A stretch of 49,231 nucleotides of DNA from Streptomyces olivaceus (GCF_000721235.1 NZ_JOFH01000040.1:1-49231), one strand, 5' to 3'; positions 8,160 through 17,428 are shown, numbered from the stretch's first letter. The notes: generated by a model not told the origin, from the letters alone. Numbers and translations are program-made.

Positions 8160-8216
8160 CACATCACCACTGAGGTCAGAGGCGCACCCAACTGCCCGTG
8201 CACGAGGCACGCCCGC

Positions 8217-8702
8217 TCAGGCCATACCGGCCCTGAGGAAGTTCTCCACCTCCGAGATTGTGGTCTGCCACTCGGAGATCTCCCGTCCGTCGTCGTCAAC
8301 CGTGCGGCGCGGGCACACGAAGCGCCAGGGCTCGGCGGGGACGAACTGTTCCTCCAGCTCATCCAGGAAGATGATCGCGTTCTGGACGTGGACCATGTTC
8401 CCGGACCTGTAGACAGGCCAGCAGAAGACGAAGTTGCTGTCGGCCGGGTCATGGATCGACGTGACGAGGCAAGAAATCGCGCCGTCGCCGCCTTCGACCA
8501 GAACCCCCAGGGATCGGGTCCAGCCCGCTCGGTACTGGTCGACGTCCCAGTAGCTCAGGCTCATGGGGAAGCGCTCCTCGAAGTCTCCCACTGTGATGGC
8601 CCCCATCGCCTCACGGGCGCGTTCGCCTTCAGCAGGCGACGGGACTGAGAGAACTTCGACGGAGAAACGGTCAGATCGTGATGTGGTGGGAATGCGCGTC
8701 AC
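8217..8702 (-). CDS. Probable immunity protein, CdiI-like
   Basis: 161 aa from GTG 8702 with GAGGA about eight bases upstream. The sequence shows a pattern I associate with contact-dependent-inhibition immunity proteins: F-P-M-S-L-S-Y-W, then Y-x-x-x-W, a central S-C-L-V-T-S-I-H-D-P, F-C-W-P-V-Y-R-S-G-N, V-Q-N-A-I-I-F-L-D-E-L and a C-terminal G-x-x-I-S-E-W-Q-T. There is no signal peptide or membrane segment, so it would act in the cytoplasm. It lies 20 bp after the frameshifted unknown gene and 57 bp before the tandem SUKH-3 gene, all on one strand. Family assignment is from memory of the motif order; a search could give a different name. Confidence 0.72.
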   Translation of the reverse strand: MTRIPTTSRSDRFSVEVLSVPSPAEGERAREAMGAITVGDFEERFPMSLSYWDVDQYRAGWTRSLGVLVEGGDGAISCLVTSIHDPADSNFVFCWPVYRSGNMVHVQNAIIFLDELEEQFVPAEPWRFVCPRRTVDDDGREISEWQTTISEVENFLRAGMA

Positions 8703-8722
8703 AAGTTCCGGTCCTCTGGCCG

Positions 8723-9239
8723 TCAAGCTCGGGTGGGCCACGGGGCGCGTAGCGGTTTCCGCTGCCACCACTCGCCGAGCCGCTCTTCCGGCTTGTCCGC
8801 CGTCGGACGTGCCCAGGGGCGGAGCGAACGCTGCGGGTCGGGGAGGGTGGCGGCGCGGAAGCGGTGCGTCCAGCCCGGTCAGTAGCTGCCCGGGCTGTCC
8901 TTCGACCGCCTCGTCGGGCAGCGCACGCATCACCTGGTCCAGTGCGTCCCTGGAATCGAGGTCGTTGCCGTAGGCGCTGACGGGGTAGAAGTCGTCGCCG
9001 TCCCAGCCGGGTTCCAGCCGGCGGACCAGGCGCTCCCAGGACGCGAACCGGTCCGCCACCGAATACACGGGCGTTGTCATCTCCGCGGCGATGCGCGGCG
9101 CGACTCGTGACCTCTCCACCGCCAGCCGTTCCGCGTCGCACCGGGCGATCGCTTCCAGCGTCGTCCGCGACAACGCGCCCCACGCCGCACCGGCCTCCGG
9201 AGCGGCCCAGAACGTGTCGTGAGCCCGGTGCTTCGTCAC
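8723..9239 (-). pseudogene. Unknown immunity-associated protein, frameshifted
   Basis: The frame opens at GTG 9239 (VTKHRAHDTFWAAPEA) and runs to LLTGLDA. There an extra base, within 8861-8867, shifts it. Skipping that base continues into RFRAATLPDPQRSLRPWARP and KPEERLGEWWQRKPLRAPWP and a stop at 8723-8725. The total length, 517 bp, is three times 172 plus one. The shortened relative at 2082-2432 reads straight through this join, which confirms the correct frame. Repaired, the protein is about 171 aa with a tryptophan-rich C-terminus and no known domain. The GTG overlaps the upstream stop (GTGA). It could be a true mutation or a sequencing error. Confidence 0.75.
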
Positions 9240-11155
9240 CCCACGAACCGGAACGTGGACGTCACCGCGTCGAAGATGTCGAAGAAGGAGTCCGCCAGGT
9301 CGAGGATCTGGCTGCTGCCCGCCACCAGGGCGACCTTGCCCTCCTGGCCCGGGACCGGGATGTAGGTCTGCATCAGGACCGCGCGGACGGTGCGGTTGAG
9401 GGTGTCGTCGGGGACCGGGATGTCCTCGACGCCCTGGGTGCGGGCGGCCGGGCCCACGCCGGGGATGTCGACCGTCGTCACCTTGCGCCAGGAGTCGCCG
9501 GGCTTCCTCGCCTCCTTGACGGCGAGTTGGGCGGCGATGGCCGCCGGGTCGGTGGGGAGGGGGTCGCCGGAGGAGGCGCGGCCGCCGACCAGGGAGACGG
9601 TGACCGAGCCCGTGATCGGGGTGTCGCCGCCGAAGCTCTCCGCCATGCAACCGCAGTACAGCGCGCCCGACTTCCACGCGTCGGCCGCCGCCTTCTGGAG
9701 GAAGGTGACGTAGGCGGAACGGGAGGGCTTCAGTTCGGGGTGCTGGCGGATGCGGTCGTCGACCATGCGGCGGATCGAGTCGTCCCGCGACTCCGGGCGC
9801 ACGTCGAACTCCCACCACGACTCCGGGACCTTGATCCGGAACCCGCCGCGTTCGACGGTCAGTGCTTCGGTGTAACGGGGCATGGGGCCCATCTTCGCAC
9901 CGGCGAGAGGGCCGTCGGCAAGGGCGTCAGGTCCGCTTGTCCGCGGCCCGAGTCGGGCGAAGGACGTGTCCAGGCCCTTCTTCAGCAGGCGCGACACCGG
10001 GCGTTCGACGAGGCGGTGGATCAGGTAGCCGAGCAGGAGGAAGGCGCCGATGAGGGCTACGAGGAGCAGGCGCGGGTCCATCGTGTCGTGGAGGCGGGCG
10101 ATGAGGGCCGTGCCCGCCGCGTAGTGGATCAGGTAGAGCGGGTACGTCATCGCGCCGGCCGTGACCAGCCACTTCCAGCGGATGCGGTCCGTGTACCCGA
10201 GCGCGACGGCGACCATGAAGAGCAGGAAGACGGTGAAGATCGCCACGCTGCCGCGCCAGCCCGAGACGTGTTCGACCTGGTCGATCCGGTCCCCCAGCTC
10301 CAGTTGGCCCATGAGCCACGCCATCGCGAGGATGCCCCACAGGAGCAGGTCCTGGCCGAAGCGGTGCATGAGGTAGAGGGCGAGACCGGCGATGAAATAC
10401 CAGGCACCCTCCGGGTTGGCGACCAGTTCCAGCAGGTGGAGGTCTGAGATCGGCGCGAGCATCGCCACCGCGCCCCACACGCAGCAGAAGACCACGACCC
10501 TGCGGTACGTCAGGCCCATCGCGACCACGACGAGGAAGAGGAGGTAGAAGCGGAGCTCGGACCAGAGGGTCCAGTAGACGCCGTCGACGTTCGGTACGGC
10601 GGAGCCGGACTGGAGCATGGTGAGGTTGAGGAGGATCTCGCGCAGGCGGAGGCGTTCCCACACGCCGGGTACGGCGACCAGCACGGCGGTGGTGAACAGC
10701 ACCCCGAACCAGTACGCCGGGTAGAGCCGGATCACGCGGGAGACGAAGAACTGGCGGGGCGTGCGGCCCCAGCACGACATGCAGATGACGAAGCCGCTGA
10801 TCACGAAGAAGATCTCGACGCCGATCCAGCCGTAGGAGGCGAAGCGGAACACCGTGGGCATGATGTCCGACACCGGGCGGTCCCAGATCGGGTTGCCGGG
10901 GCGGTCGGCGCGCCAGGTGCCGGCGTAGTGGTGCGCGGCCACCATCAGCGCGGCGAGGATGCGGATGCCGTCGATGACGTAGAGGCGGCCGCCACCCGGG
11001 CGCTTGCCGCGGGGCGCGGGCTTCCCGCTCGCGCTCGTACTGCTGGGCGCGGGGCGCCGGCCCGGCGGGACTGTGGCGAGCGGCGGGAGTGGCTGCCTCG
11101 TCCGTACCTCCGCCCCTTCGGGCGCCACTGTTCCGTTGTCCGCTGCACGCACCAT
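9236..11155 (-). CDS. Acyltransferase 3 membrane protein fused to a C-terminal soluble domain
   Basis: 639 aa from ATG 11155; a TTG 12 bases upstream is also possible, and neither has a clear ribosome binding site. Residues about 55-400 are an acyltransferase family 3 membrane protein: D-G-I-R-I-L-A-A-L near the start, the paired histidines A-A-H-H-Y, F-F-V-I-S-G-F-V-I, R-L-Y-P-A-Y-W and W-T-L-W-S-E-L-R-F-Y, with about ten hydrophobic segments. Such enzymes O-acylate sugars or peptides of the envelope. After a short linker, residues about 415-639 start M-P-R-Y-T-E-A-L-T-V-E-R-G-G-F, a soluble sequence I recall as a separate protein encoded near Streptomyces export/toxin genes. The stop overlaps the next GTG. 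The fusion is unusual; a lost stop between two former genes is one explanation. Confidence 0.82.
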   Translation of the reverse strand: MVRAADNGTVAPEGAEVRTRQPLPPLATVPPGRRPAPSSTSASGKPAPRGKRPGGGRLYVIDGIRILAALMVAAHHYAGTWRADRPGNPIWDRPVSDIMPTVFRFASYGWIGVEIFFVISGFVICMSCWGRTPRQFFVSRVIRLYPAYWFGVLFTTAVLVAVPGVWERLRLREILLNLTMLQSGSAVPNVDGVYWTLWSELRFYLLFLVVVAMGLTYRRVVVFCCVWGAVAMLAPISDLHLLELVANPEGAWYFIAGLALYLMHRFGQDLLLWGILAMAWLMGQLELGDRIDQVEHVSGWRGSVAIFTVFLLFMVAVALGYTDRIRWKWLVTAGAMTYPLYLIHYAAGTALIARLHDTMDPRLLLVALIGAFLLLGYLIHRLVERPVSRLLKKGLDTSFARLGPRTSGPDALADGPLAGAKMGPMPRYTEALTVERGGFRIKVPESWWEFDVRPESRDDSIRRMVDDRIRQHPELKPSRSAYVTFLQKAAADAWKSGALYCGCMAESFGGDTPITGSVTVSLVGGRASSGDPLPTDPAAIAAQLAVKEARKPGDSWRKVTTVDIPGVGPAARTQGVEDIPVPDDTLNRTVRAVLMQTYIPVPGQEGKVALVAGSSQILDLADSFFDIFDAVTSTFRFVG

Positions 11156-11823
11156 TCGAACAGACAAGAACAGCGGCTACGAAAACGGTAGGGCTTTGGG
11201 CAAGGTGCCACCCAGGTTCCCTGCCGTGTTCGTGTGGCGTTCGCCTCGGGTTCAGTGACGCCTCCCTGCCACCGGAACCCGCTGCCACTGCCACTGCCAC
11301 AGCCGGGCACGCGGCCGCGTCCCTCGCCGAGTCCGGCGCAAGTGGTCTCCGCGATACAGAGAACCGCTCACCCGTCCGGAACAAAATCTGTTGTGGCCGC
11401 AGTAGACATACGGAGGTGGCTGGGGTTAATGTCTTGCTGTAGCCAGGAAGTCAGTGAGGCGCGGCAGACACGAACTGCCCGCATGCAGAACACATGCAGA
11501 ACAGCGGTAGCGGTACGGCGGTGGAGTGGCGGGGCCAGAAGTGCGAGGGCCCCCTCGCTGATCGCCGGACCGGGCGGCCGGTCAGGGCCGCCGACAGCAG
11601 CAGGACCGGCAAGACCGACAGGTACGAGAGAGAGAAGGAGGAGGACGCCATCAGGATCGCCCGGTCGAGAACATCCTCACCGGGTACCGCAGGCCCCGGA
11701 ACGGAAGGTGGTCCCACGGTCACGCATCCGCGATCCCTCAGCTGCCCGTCCCTCGACGAGGGCCGGTGCGGATACAGAAGGTCGGCAGTGCAGTAGGCCG
11801 ACAGATGGTGTTACAAATCCCTC
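11156..11823. other. Long intergenic region without a supported gene
   Basis: About 670 bp. Frames on both strands are rich in rare arginine and threonine codons and have no consistent G/C third-position bias, so I call no protein. From about 11390 the sequence looks less GC-rich than its surroundings, and the region ends in a perfect palindrome. It could contain promoters for the divergent acyltransferase and MerR genes, or a small RNA. Nothing more can be supported. Confidence 0.4.
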
Positions 11824-11855
11824 GGGGCCTTGGTGCCGTACGGCACCAAGGCCCC
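11824..11855. promoter_or_regulatory. 32-bp perfect palindrome upstream of the MerR-type gene
   Basis: Arms GGGGCCTTGGTGCC and GGCACCAAGGCCCC flank a GTAC centre, so the whole 32 bp is symmetric. As RNA it would form a very stable hairpin, as a terminator does, yet the gene after it starts only 28 bp away and no plus-strand gene precedes it. Options are a terminator of an unrecognised transcript, a leader hairpin, or a protein binding site. There is no T-rich tail. Confidence 0.7.
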
Positions 11856-11883
11856 TCGACGCGTTCCGCAAGCAGAGGTGCAG

Positions 11884-12240
11884 ATGACCCCAGACACACC
11901 GCTCGACCGACTCGACGACGACGACTACCCCGCCTACACCATGGGACGGGCGGCCGAGATGCTCGGCACCACGCCCGCCTTCCTACGGGCCCTCGGCGAA
12001 GCCCGGGTGATCACGCCCCTGCGCTCCGAGGGCGGCCACCGCCGCTACTCCCGCTACCAGCTCCGTATCGCCGCCCGCGCCCGCGAGATGGTCGACCAGG
12101 GGACCTCCATCGAGGCGGCTTGCCGCATCATCATCCTGGAGGACCAGCTCGAAGAGGCCCGGCGCATGAACGACGAGCTGCGACGCGACGGTGCCGGAGC
12201 CGCCGGCGACAACCCCGGGAGCGCCCGTCCTGCCCGGTAG
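11884..12240 (+). CDS. MerR-type helix-turn-helix protein
   Basis: 118 aa from ATG 11884, with AGAGGTG just upstream; an earlier GTG lies inside the palindrome and is unlikely. After an acidic opening (LDRLDDDDYPAYTMG) comes the MerR winged helix: A-A-E-M-L-G-T-T-P-A-F-L-R, then L-R-S-E-G-G-H-R-R-Y-S-R-Y-Q-L. It continues with I-E-A-A-C-R-I-I-I-L-E-D-Q-L-E-E-A, a short coiled coil for dimerisation. There is no effector-binding domain and no cysteine cluster for metal sensing, so it is a minimal MerR protein of the kind common in streptomycetes. It is followed by the GvpU-like gene after 49 bp. Confidence 0.88.
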   Translation: MTPDTPLDRLDDDDYPAYTMGRAAEMLGTTPAFLRALGEARVITPLRSEGGHRRYSRYQLRIAARAREMVDQGTSIEAACRIIILEDQLEEARRMNDELRRDGAGAAGDNPGSARPAR

Positions 12241-12252
12241 CGCCGATCGGGC

Positions 12253-12281
12253 GGTCCGCCCGGCGGACCAGTGGATAAAAT
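12253..12281 (+). promoter_or_regulatory. Hairpin and possible -10 element before the GvpU-like gene
   Basis: GGTCCGCC (12253-12260) and GGCGGACC (12262-12269) form an inverted repeat just after the MerR-type gene. TAAAAT at 12276-12281 is a good -10 hexamer and would start transcription within a few bases of the ATG at 12290, giving a nearly leaderless message; this fits the lack of a ribosome binding site there. No clear -35 is seen. Confidence 0.4.
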
Positions 12282-12289
12282 CCCTTGCC

Positions 12290-12649
12290 ATGCCGAAGCC
12301 TGACGAGCTGATCATTGACATCGCTGCCCTTGTCGAGTCCGGGCAGAGCAGCCGGATGTCCTTGACCGTAGTCACCCACGGTGCCGTCATCACCGGTCGC
12401 CTGGCCCCCGAGAGCGTGTGGAGGCAGAGGGTGTCGGAAGTACTGACGGACTCCGCCGACCTGGCCGACTTCTCCGCCGTCTTCGAGAAGTCCACGCAGG
12501 AGGACGGACCGCCCACGCACCTGCACTTCCACGTCGCCCGGATCCTCCAGGGCACGATGGGCATCCCGGAGACGGGCGGGATGTACCGCGTGGCGATCGA
12601 GGACGTCAGCGCCTGGACCGTGGGCGACTTCAGCTACTCCGACCGCTGA
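12290..12649 (+). CDS. GvpU-like gas vesicle accessory protein
   Basis: 119 aa. The N-terminal half fits GvpU of Bacillus megaterium: a helix, then L-T-V-V-T-H-G-A-V-I-T-G-R-L, followed by a long helix with acidic residues and a C-terminal strand region (THLHFHVARILQG, then YRVAIEDVSAWTVGDF). GvpU is a peripheral protein of gas vesicle clusters proposed to control vesicle clustering. No other gvp gene is in the window, so the role here is uncertain. There is no Shine-Dalgarno sequence; a -10-like element lies about eight bases ahead. Codon use is typical of the neighbours. Confidence 0.72.
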   Translation: MPKPDELIIDIAALVESGQSSRMSLTVVTHGAVITGRLAPESVWRQRVSEVLTDSADLADFSAVFEKSTQEDGPPTHLHFHVARILQGTMGIPETGGMYRVAIEDVSAWTVGDFSYSDR

Positions 12650-12726
12650 TCCCGCCGCTGATCCGATCGCTGACCCGCTGACCCGATCGCTGATCCAACC
12701 GCTGATCCAACCGCTGCCCCGATCCC
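12645..12726 (+). repeat. Short degenerate tandem repeats (CGCTGATCC units)
   Basis: Between the GvpU-like stop and the converging CBS gene the sequence repeats CGCTGATCC/CGCTGACCC about seven times with spacers C, G, GAT or AAC. A few units are identical (GATCCAACCGCT twice). It begins at the end of the coding region, so it may have arisen by slippage. No function is evident. Confidence 0.7.
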
Positions 12727-12744
12727 GTGCCGCGGTGGGGCGGT

Positions 12745-13149
12745 TCAGCGGGAGAGGGCGAGGACGCCCAGGGCGTTGCCGTCCTCGTCGACCACAGGCA
12801 GGGCCGCGACCCGGCGGTACCGCATCGCGCGCTCGGCCTCGGCCAACGTGGCCAGCGGCGAGGCGAAGGGCCCGGTGCCGTCGGCGACGTCGCGCAGGCG
12901 GACCCGGTCCGTGTACGCGGATCCGTCCCGCACGGCCCTCAGCCGGTCCCGGGTGACCAGGTCGGCGTACTGGCCGTCCTCGTCGCAGACGAGGAGGTGC
13001 CTCGTGCCCGCGGCGGCCATGACGGACAGCGCCACCTCGACCGTCATGCCGTCCCAGACCTGGGGCCCGGCGGCGTCCATGGCGTCGGCGACGGTCCTCG
13101 GCACGGTCTCGGCGCCGGTGGCGCGCGGATACGTCTGGAGCAGCGTCAA
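12745..13149 (-). CDS. CBS-pair domain protein
   Basis: 134 aa from a TTG start with GGAGG at ideal spacing. It consists of two CBS motifs: the first around residues 20-75 (V-A-D-A-M, G-T-R-H-L-L-V-C-D-E-D-G, L-V-T-R-D-R-L-R) and the second around 85-132 (V-R-L-R-D-V, R-R-V-A-A-L-P-V-V-D-E-D-G-N). CBS pairs bind adenine nucleotides and often control a partner. There is no fused enzyme or channel. It follows the helicase gene by 47 bp on the same strand and may be co-transcribed. Confidence 0.92.
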   Translation of the reverse strand: MTLLQTYPRATGAETVPRTVADAMDAAGPQVWDGMTVEVALSVMAAAGTRHLLVCDEDGQYADLVTRDRLRAVRDGSAYTDRVRLRDVADGTGPFASPLATLAEAERAMRYRRVAALPVVDEDGNALGVLALSR

Positions 13150-13196
13150 GTAGTGCCTCCTGCGGAGATGGAACGGCTGTCCGAGCGGGGCAGGCC

Positions 13197-14657
13197 CTAG
13201 GCTGCGGCGTCGGTGACGGACCGCCGGGCCGGCGCCCGCCGGATAGCCGGAGCCGAGCGGCGTCGGCTCCGTGAGCCGGCGCTGCGCTTGGAACGCTCGG
13301 TGACCGGTGCGGTGATGACGACCGGGACGCCGGAGGGGGCCTGCGCGCCGGTGATGCGGTGCAGGGCCTCCGCGCCGGCGCGGACCTGGGTGGTCTGCGG
13401 GACGATGCCGGCCGTCGCCATGAGGCGGATCACGGCGCGGCGCTGCTGAGGAGTGACCAGGGTGACGACGCTGCCGGACTCGCCGGCGCGTGCCGTACGG
13501 CCGCCGCGGTGCAGATAGTCCTTGTGATCGGTCGGGGGGTCGACGTTGACGACGAGGTCCAGGCTGTCGACGTGGATCCCGCGGGCCGCGACGTTGGTCG
13601 CCACCAGCACGGTGACGTGCCCGTCTTTGAACTGCGTGAGCGTACGGGTGCGCTGCGGCTGTGACTTGCCACCGTGCAGGGCGGCGGCCCGCACCCCGCT
13701 GTTCAGAAGGTGCTCGGTGAGGCGGTCGACGGCGTGCTTGGTGTCCAGGAACATGAGCACCCTGCCTTCGCGGGCAGCGATCTCGGTGGTGGCCGCGTGC
13801 TTGTCGGCGCCGTGGACGTGCAGCACGTGGTGCTCCATCGTGGTGACCGCGCCGGCCGACGGATCGACGGAGTGCACGACCGGGTCGCTCAGGTAGCGGC
13901 GTACGAGCAGATCGACGTTGCGGTCGAGGGTGGCGGAGAACAGCATGCGCTGGCCGTCCGGACGCACCTGGTCGAGCAGCGCGGTGACCTGCGGCATGAA
14001 GCCCATGTCGGCCATCTGGTCAGCCTCGTCGAGGACGGTGACGCGGACCCGGTCCAGTCGGCAGTCGCCGCGCTCGATCAGGTCCTTGAGGCGTCCGGGG
14101 GTGGCGACGACGATCTCGGCGCCCCCGCGCAACGCGCCGGCCTGCCTGCCGATCGGCATCCCGCCGACCACTGTGGCCAGCCGCAGCTTCACCGATCGGG
14201 CGTACGGCGTGAGCGCGTCGGTGACCTGCTGCGCCAGCTCACGCGTGGGTACGAGGACCAGCCCGAGCGGCTGCCCGGGCTCGGCACGCCGCCCGCTCGT
14301 GCGGGCCAGCAGAGCCAGCCCGAAGGCGAGGGTCTTGCCGGAACCGGTACGCCCCCGGCCGAGTACGTCACGGCCGGCGAGGGAGTTCGGCAGGGTCGCG
14401 GCCTGGATCGGGAACGGTACGGTCAGGCCCTGCGAGCCGAGCGCGCCCAGCAGTTCCGCGGGCATGGTGAGATCGGCGAAGCGCTCCACGGCGGGCAGCG
14501 CCGGGGTGACCGTCTCCGGGAGGGCGAACTCGCCCTGCGCCGCGACGGACCGGCGGCCACGGCCGCGAAAACGGTTGATGTCCGGACCGGCGGCTACGTT
14601 CCCCGCTCCGGCCATGCGTGCGCGTGCGGAGCGGTCGTTCATACGTGTGCGGCTCAT
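13197..14657 (-). CDS. DEAD-box RNA helicase
   Basis: 486 aa from ATG 14657 (MSRTRM), preceded by GGAAGG. Helicase motifs in order: Q-motif region (F-P-I-Q-A-A-T), motif I G-R-T-G-S-G-K-T, Ia P-T-R-E-L-A-Q-Q, II D-E-A-D, III S-A-T, IV/V V-A-T-N-V-A-A-R-G-I, VI H-R-G-G-R-T-A-R-A-G. Basic R/S-rich extensions at both ends would bind RNA. It is an ATP-dependent RNA unwinding enzyme, probably for cold or ribosome assembly. A cold-shock protein gene lies directly upstream on the same strand, separated by a terminator; the pair is common in streptomycetes (I recall the SCO4684-SCO4685 neighbourhood). Confidence 0.95.
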   Translation of the reverse strand: MSRTRMNDRSARARMAGAGNVAAGPDINRFRGRGRRSVAAQGEFALPETVTPALPAVERFADLTMPAELLGALGSQGLTVPFPIQAATLPNSLAGRDVLGRGRTGSGKTLAFGLALLARTSGRRAEPGQPLGLVLVPTRELAQQVTDALTPYARSVKLRLATVVGGMPIGRQAGALRGGAEIVVATPGRLKDLIERGDCRLDRVRVTVLDEADQMADMGFMPQVTALLDQVRPDGQRMLFSATLDRNVDLLVRRYLSDPVVHSVDPSAGAVTTMEHHVLHVHGADKHAATTEIAAREGRVLMFLDTKHAVDRLTEHLLNSGVRAAALHGGKSQPQRTRTLTQFKDGHVTVLVATNVAARGIHVDSLDLVVNVDPPTDHKDYLHRGGRTARAGESGSVVTLVTPQQRRAVIRLMATAGIVPQTTQVRAGAEALHRITGAQAPSGVPVVITAPVTERSKRSAGSRSRRRSAPAIRRAPARRSVTDAAA

Positions 14658-14828
14658 GCGAAACCTTCCTTGATGCATTGCGGCGCGTATCAAGGAATTC
14701 CCGCAGCGGAGAGCGCATGGAGAATTGCAAGAACAGGCCGGGAGAGCGGGAATCCTTTTTCCATGGAACAGAATTTCGTGGATTCCTCGTGGTCGTCCCG
14801 CAGGCAGGAAGCGCTGCGGAGACTACAT

Positions 14829-14870
14829 GCAGCTGGGGCCCGCACCCCGAGGGATGCGGGCCCCAGCTGC
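14829..14870 (-). terminator. Hairpin terminator after cspA
   Basis: Arms GCAGCTGGGGCCCGCA and TGCGGGCCCCAGCTGC with a ten-base loop, 27 bases past the cold-shock stop. There is no long T tract, as is usual in Streptomyces. It separates cspA from the helicase transcript. Confidence 0.85.
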
Positions 14871-14896
14871 AGTGCGCGCCCGAGGGCGTGCCGGTG

Positions 14897-15100
14897 TCAG
14901 GCGAGGACGATGTTCTCCGCCGTCGGGCCCTTCTGGCCCTGCGCGATGTCGAACGTCACCTTCTGGCCCTCGAGCAGCTCACGGAAGCCCTGGGCGGCGA
15001 TGTTCGAGTAGTGGGCGAACACGTCGGCGCCGCCACCGTCCTGCTCGATGAAGCCGAAACCCTTTTCCGCGTTGAACCACTTCACGGTGCCAGTAGCCAT
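14897..15100 (-). CDS. cspA: Cold-shock protein (CspA family)
   Basis: 67 aa, the standard length. The OB-fold carries both RNA-binding motifs, K-G-F-G-F-I (residues 14-19) and D-V-F-A-H-Y (about 26-31). The start is clear: GAAGGAG lies seven bases before the ATG. It binds single-stranded RNA and DNA and melts mRNA structure. It is flanked by a terminator downstream and a long upstream gap with unknown leader content. Streptomycetes have several such genes, so the exact paralogue is not fixed. Confidence 0.97.
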   Translation of the reverse strand: MATGTVKWFNAEKGFGFIEQDGGGADVFAHYSNIAAQGFRELLEGQKVTFDIAQGQKGPTAENIVLA

Positions 15101-15448
15101 GTCTTGTCTCCTTCGGGGCAGTGCATCGACGCCCGCACTTCACGAACGCCGTGTCGCCGCGATGATCACCCCGCCGGAAAAGACCGGTGTCAAAGTACGC
15201 TTCCGACGGCACGAGGGCCGACCGGTAAGAGCTTCACATTCGGGAACCACAACTGCAACTGATAGCGACAGTAGCACGTTGTGGCACCCAATACGGGCTG
15301 AGTAATTCCACTCCGCCAGCCGCTGCAATTAAACTGTCCGCTCATTCCGTAAAACCCTCGCCCCGCGGCTACAGGTATGCGGGGGTGGAGGTATGGGGGA
15401 TGCGGGTGTTCCCGGGTGCAGGTACGCGGGTGCCCCGGTGTACGACGG
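15101..15448 (-). promoter_or_regulatory. Leader/promoter region of cspA
   Basis: About 350 bp without a gene. Its minus strand holds TTGACA near 15190 but no matching -10, and other AT-richer stretches at 15250-15350. Cold-shock genes often have long regulatory 5' leaders, but I cannot place a start site here. Confidence 0.4.
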
Positions 15449-15479
15449 CGGGGCCCCACCGGATCGCGGTGGGGCCCCG
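15449..15479 (-). terminator. Hairpin terminator after gdhA
   Basis: Arms CGGGGCCCCACC and GGTGGGGCCCCG with a seven-base loop, starting 14 bases past the gdhA stop. Confidence 0.85.
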
Positions 15480-15492
15480 TCCGTCGGGTCCG

Positions 15493-16997
<1,505 letters not shown>

Positions 16998-17047
16998 TAC
17001 GCGCATGTAAACATCCTGGCCAGCACCTGGCGCAGAGTGCGCCCACT

Positions 17048-17071
17048 ATATGAGACACAGATTTCTCATAT
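17048..17071. promoter_or_regulatory. Inverted repeat ATATGAGA-8 bp-TCTCATAT upstream of gdhA
   Basis: Perfect eight-base arms separated by eight bases, one of the most AT-rich stretches in the window. It is about 200 bp before gdhA and 95 bp beyond the tautomerase stop. The symmetry and spacing (16 bp centre to centre) fit a dimeric repressor or activator site. Confidence 0.55.
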
Positions 17072-17165
17072 CGGGTGATAGTCGGCACGTGGAGTGCCTC
17101 TATCCGGCCTCACCGTATCCCCGGTCGTGCTCCCCTCCGTCCCCCTCACTCCTCCTCCCTCCCCC

Positions 17166-17375
17166 TCACTCCTCCCCGTTCAGCATCGCGGCCGTGAGGA
17201 CGTTGCCCGCGACGCCCCAGCCGCCGTCGGGGACCTCGTCGACGAGGACGACGGTCGTGGGGCGGGCCCGCTCCCCGTATATCTCCGCGTAGAGGTCGGT
17301 GGTGCGCTCGACGATCTTCTTCTTGTCCTCGGCGGTGAGGGTGCCCGCGGGGACCTTGAACTGGGCGAAAGGCAT
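17166..17375 (-). CDS. 4-oxalocrotonate tautomerase family protein
   Basis: 69 aa. The residue after the initiator methionine is proline (MPFAQFKVPAG), which becomes the catalytic N-terminal Pro1 of this superfamily once Met is removed. The fold pattern A-E-D-K-K-K-I-V-E-R-T-T-D and R-P-T-T-V-V-L-V-D-E-V follows. AGGAG precedes the ATG. It lies 53 bp after the SDR gene on the same strand, so the pair is probably co-transcribed. The substrate is unknown. Confidence 0.9.
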   Translation of the reverse strand: MPFAQFKVPAGTLTAEDKKKIVERTTDLYAEIYGERARPTTVVLVDEVPDGGWGVAGNVLTAAMLNGEE

Positions 17376-17428
17376 GCGTGTCTCCTGGGAGGGGTGCTGG
17401 TGGTGTCGTGTGGGTGGGCCGCAGGGCG

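Noticed and set aside
11451..11796. Small frames on both strands in the 11.2-11.8 kb gap
   Set aside because: No codon bias, no convincing start and no recognisable domain.
15360..15440. GGTATGCGGG-like repeats before gdhA terminator
   Set aside because: Short and imperfect; chance in G-rich sequence.
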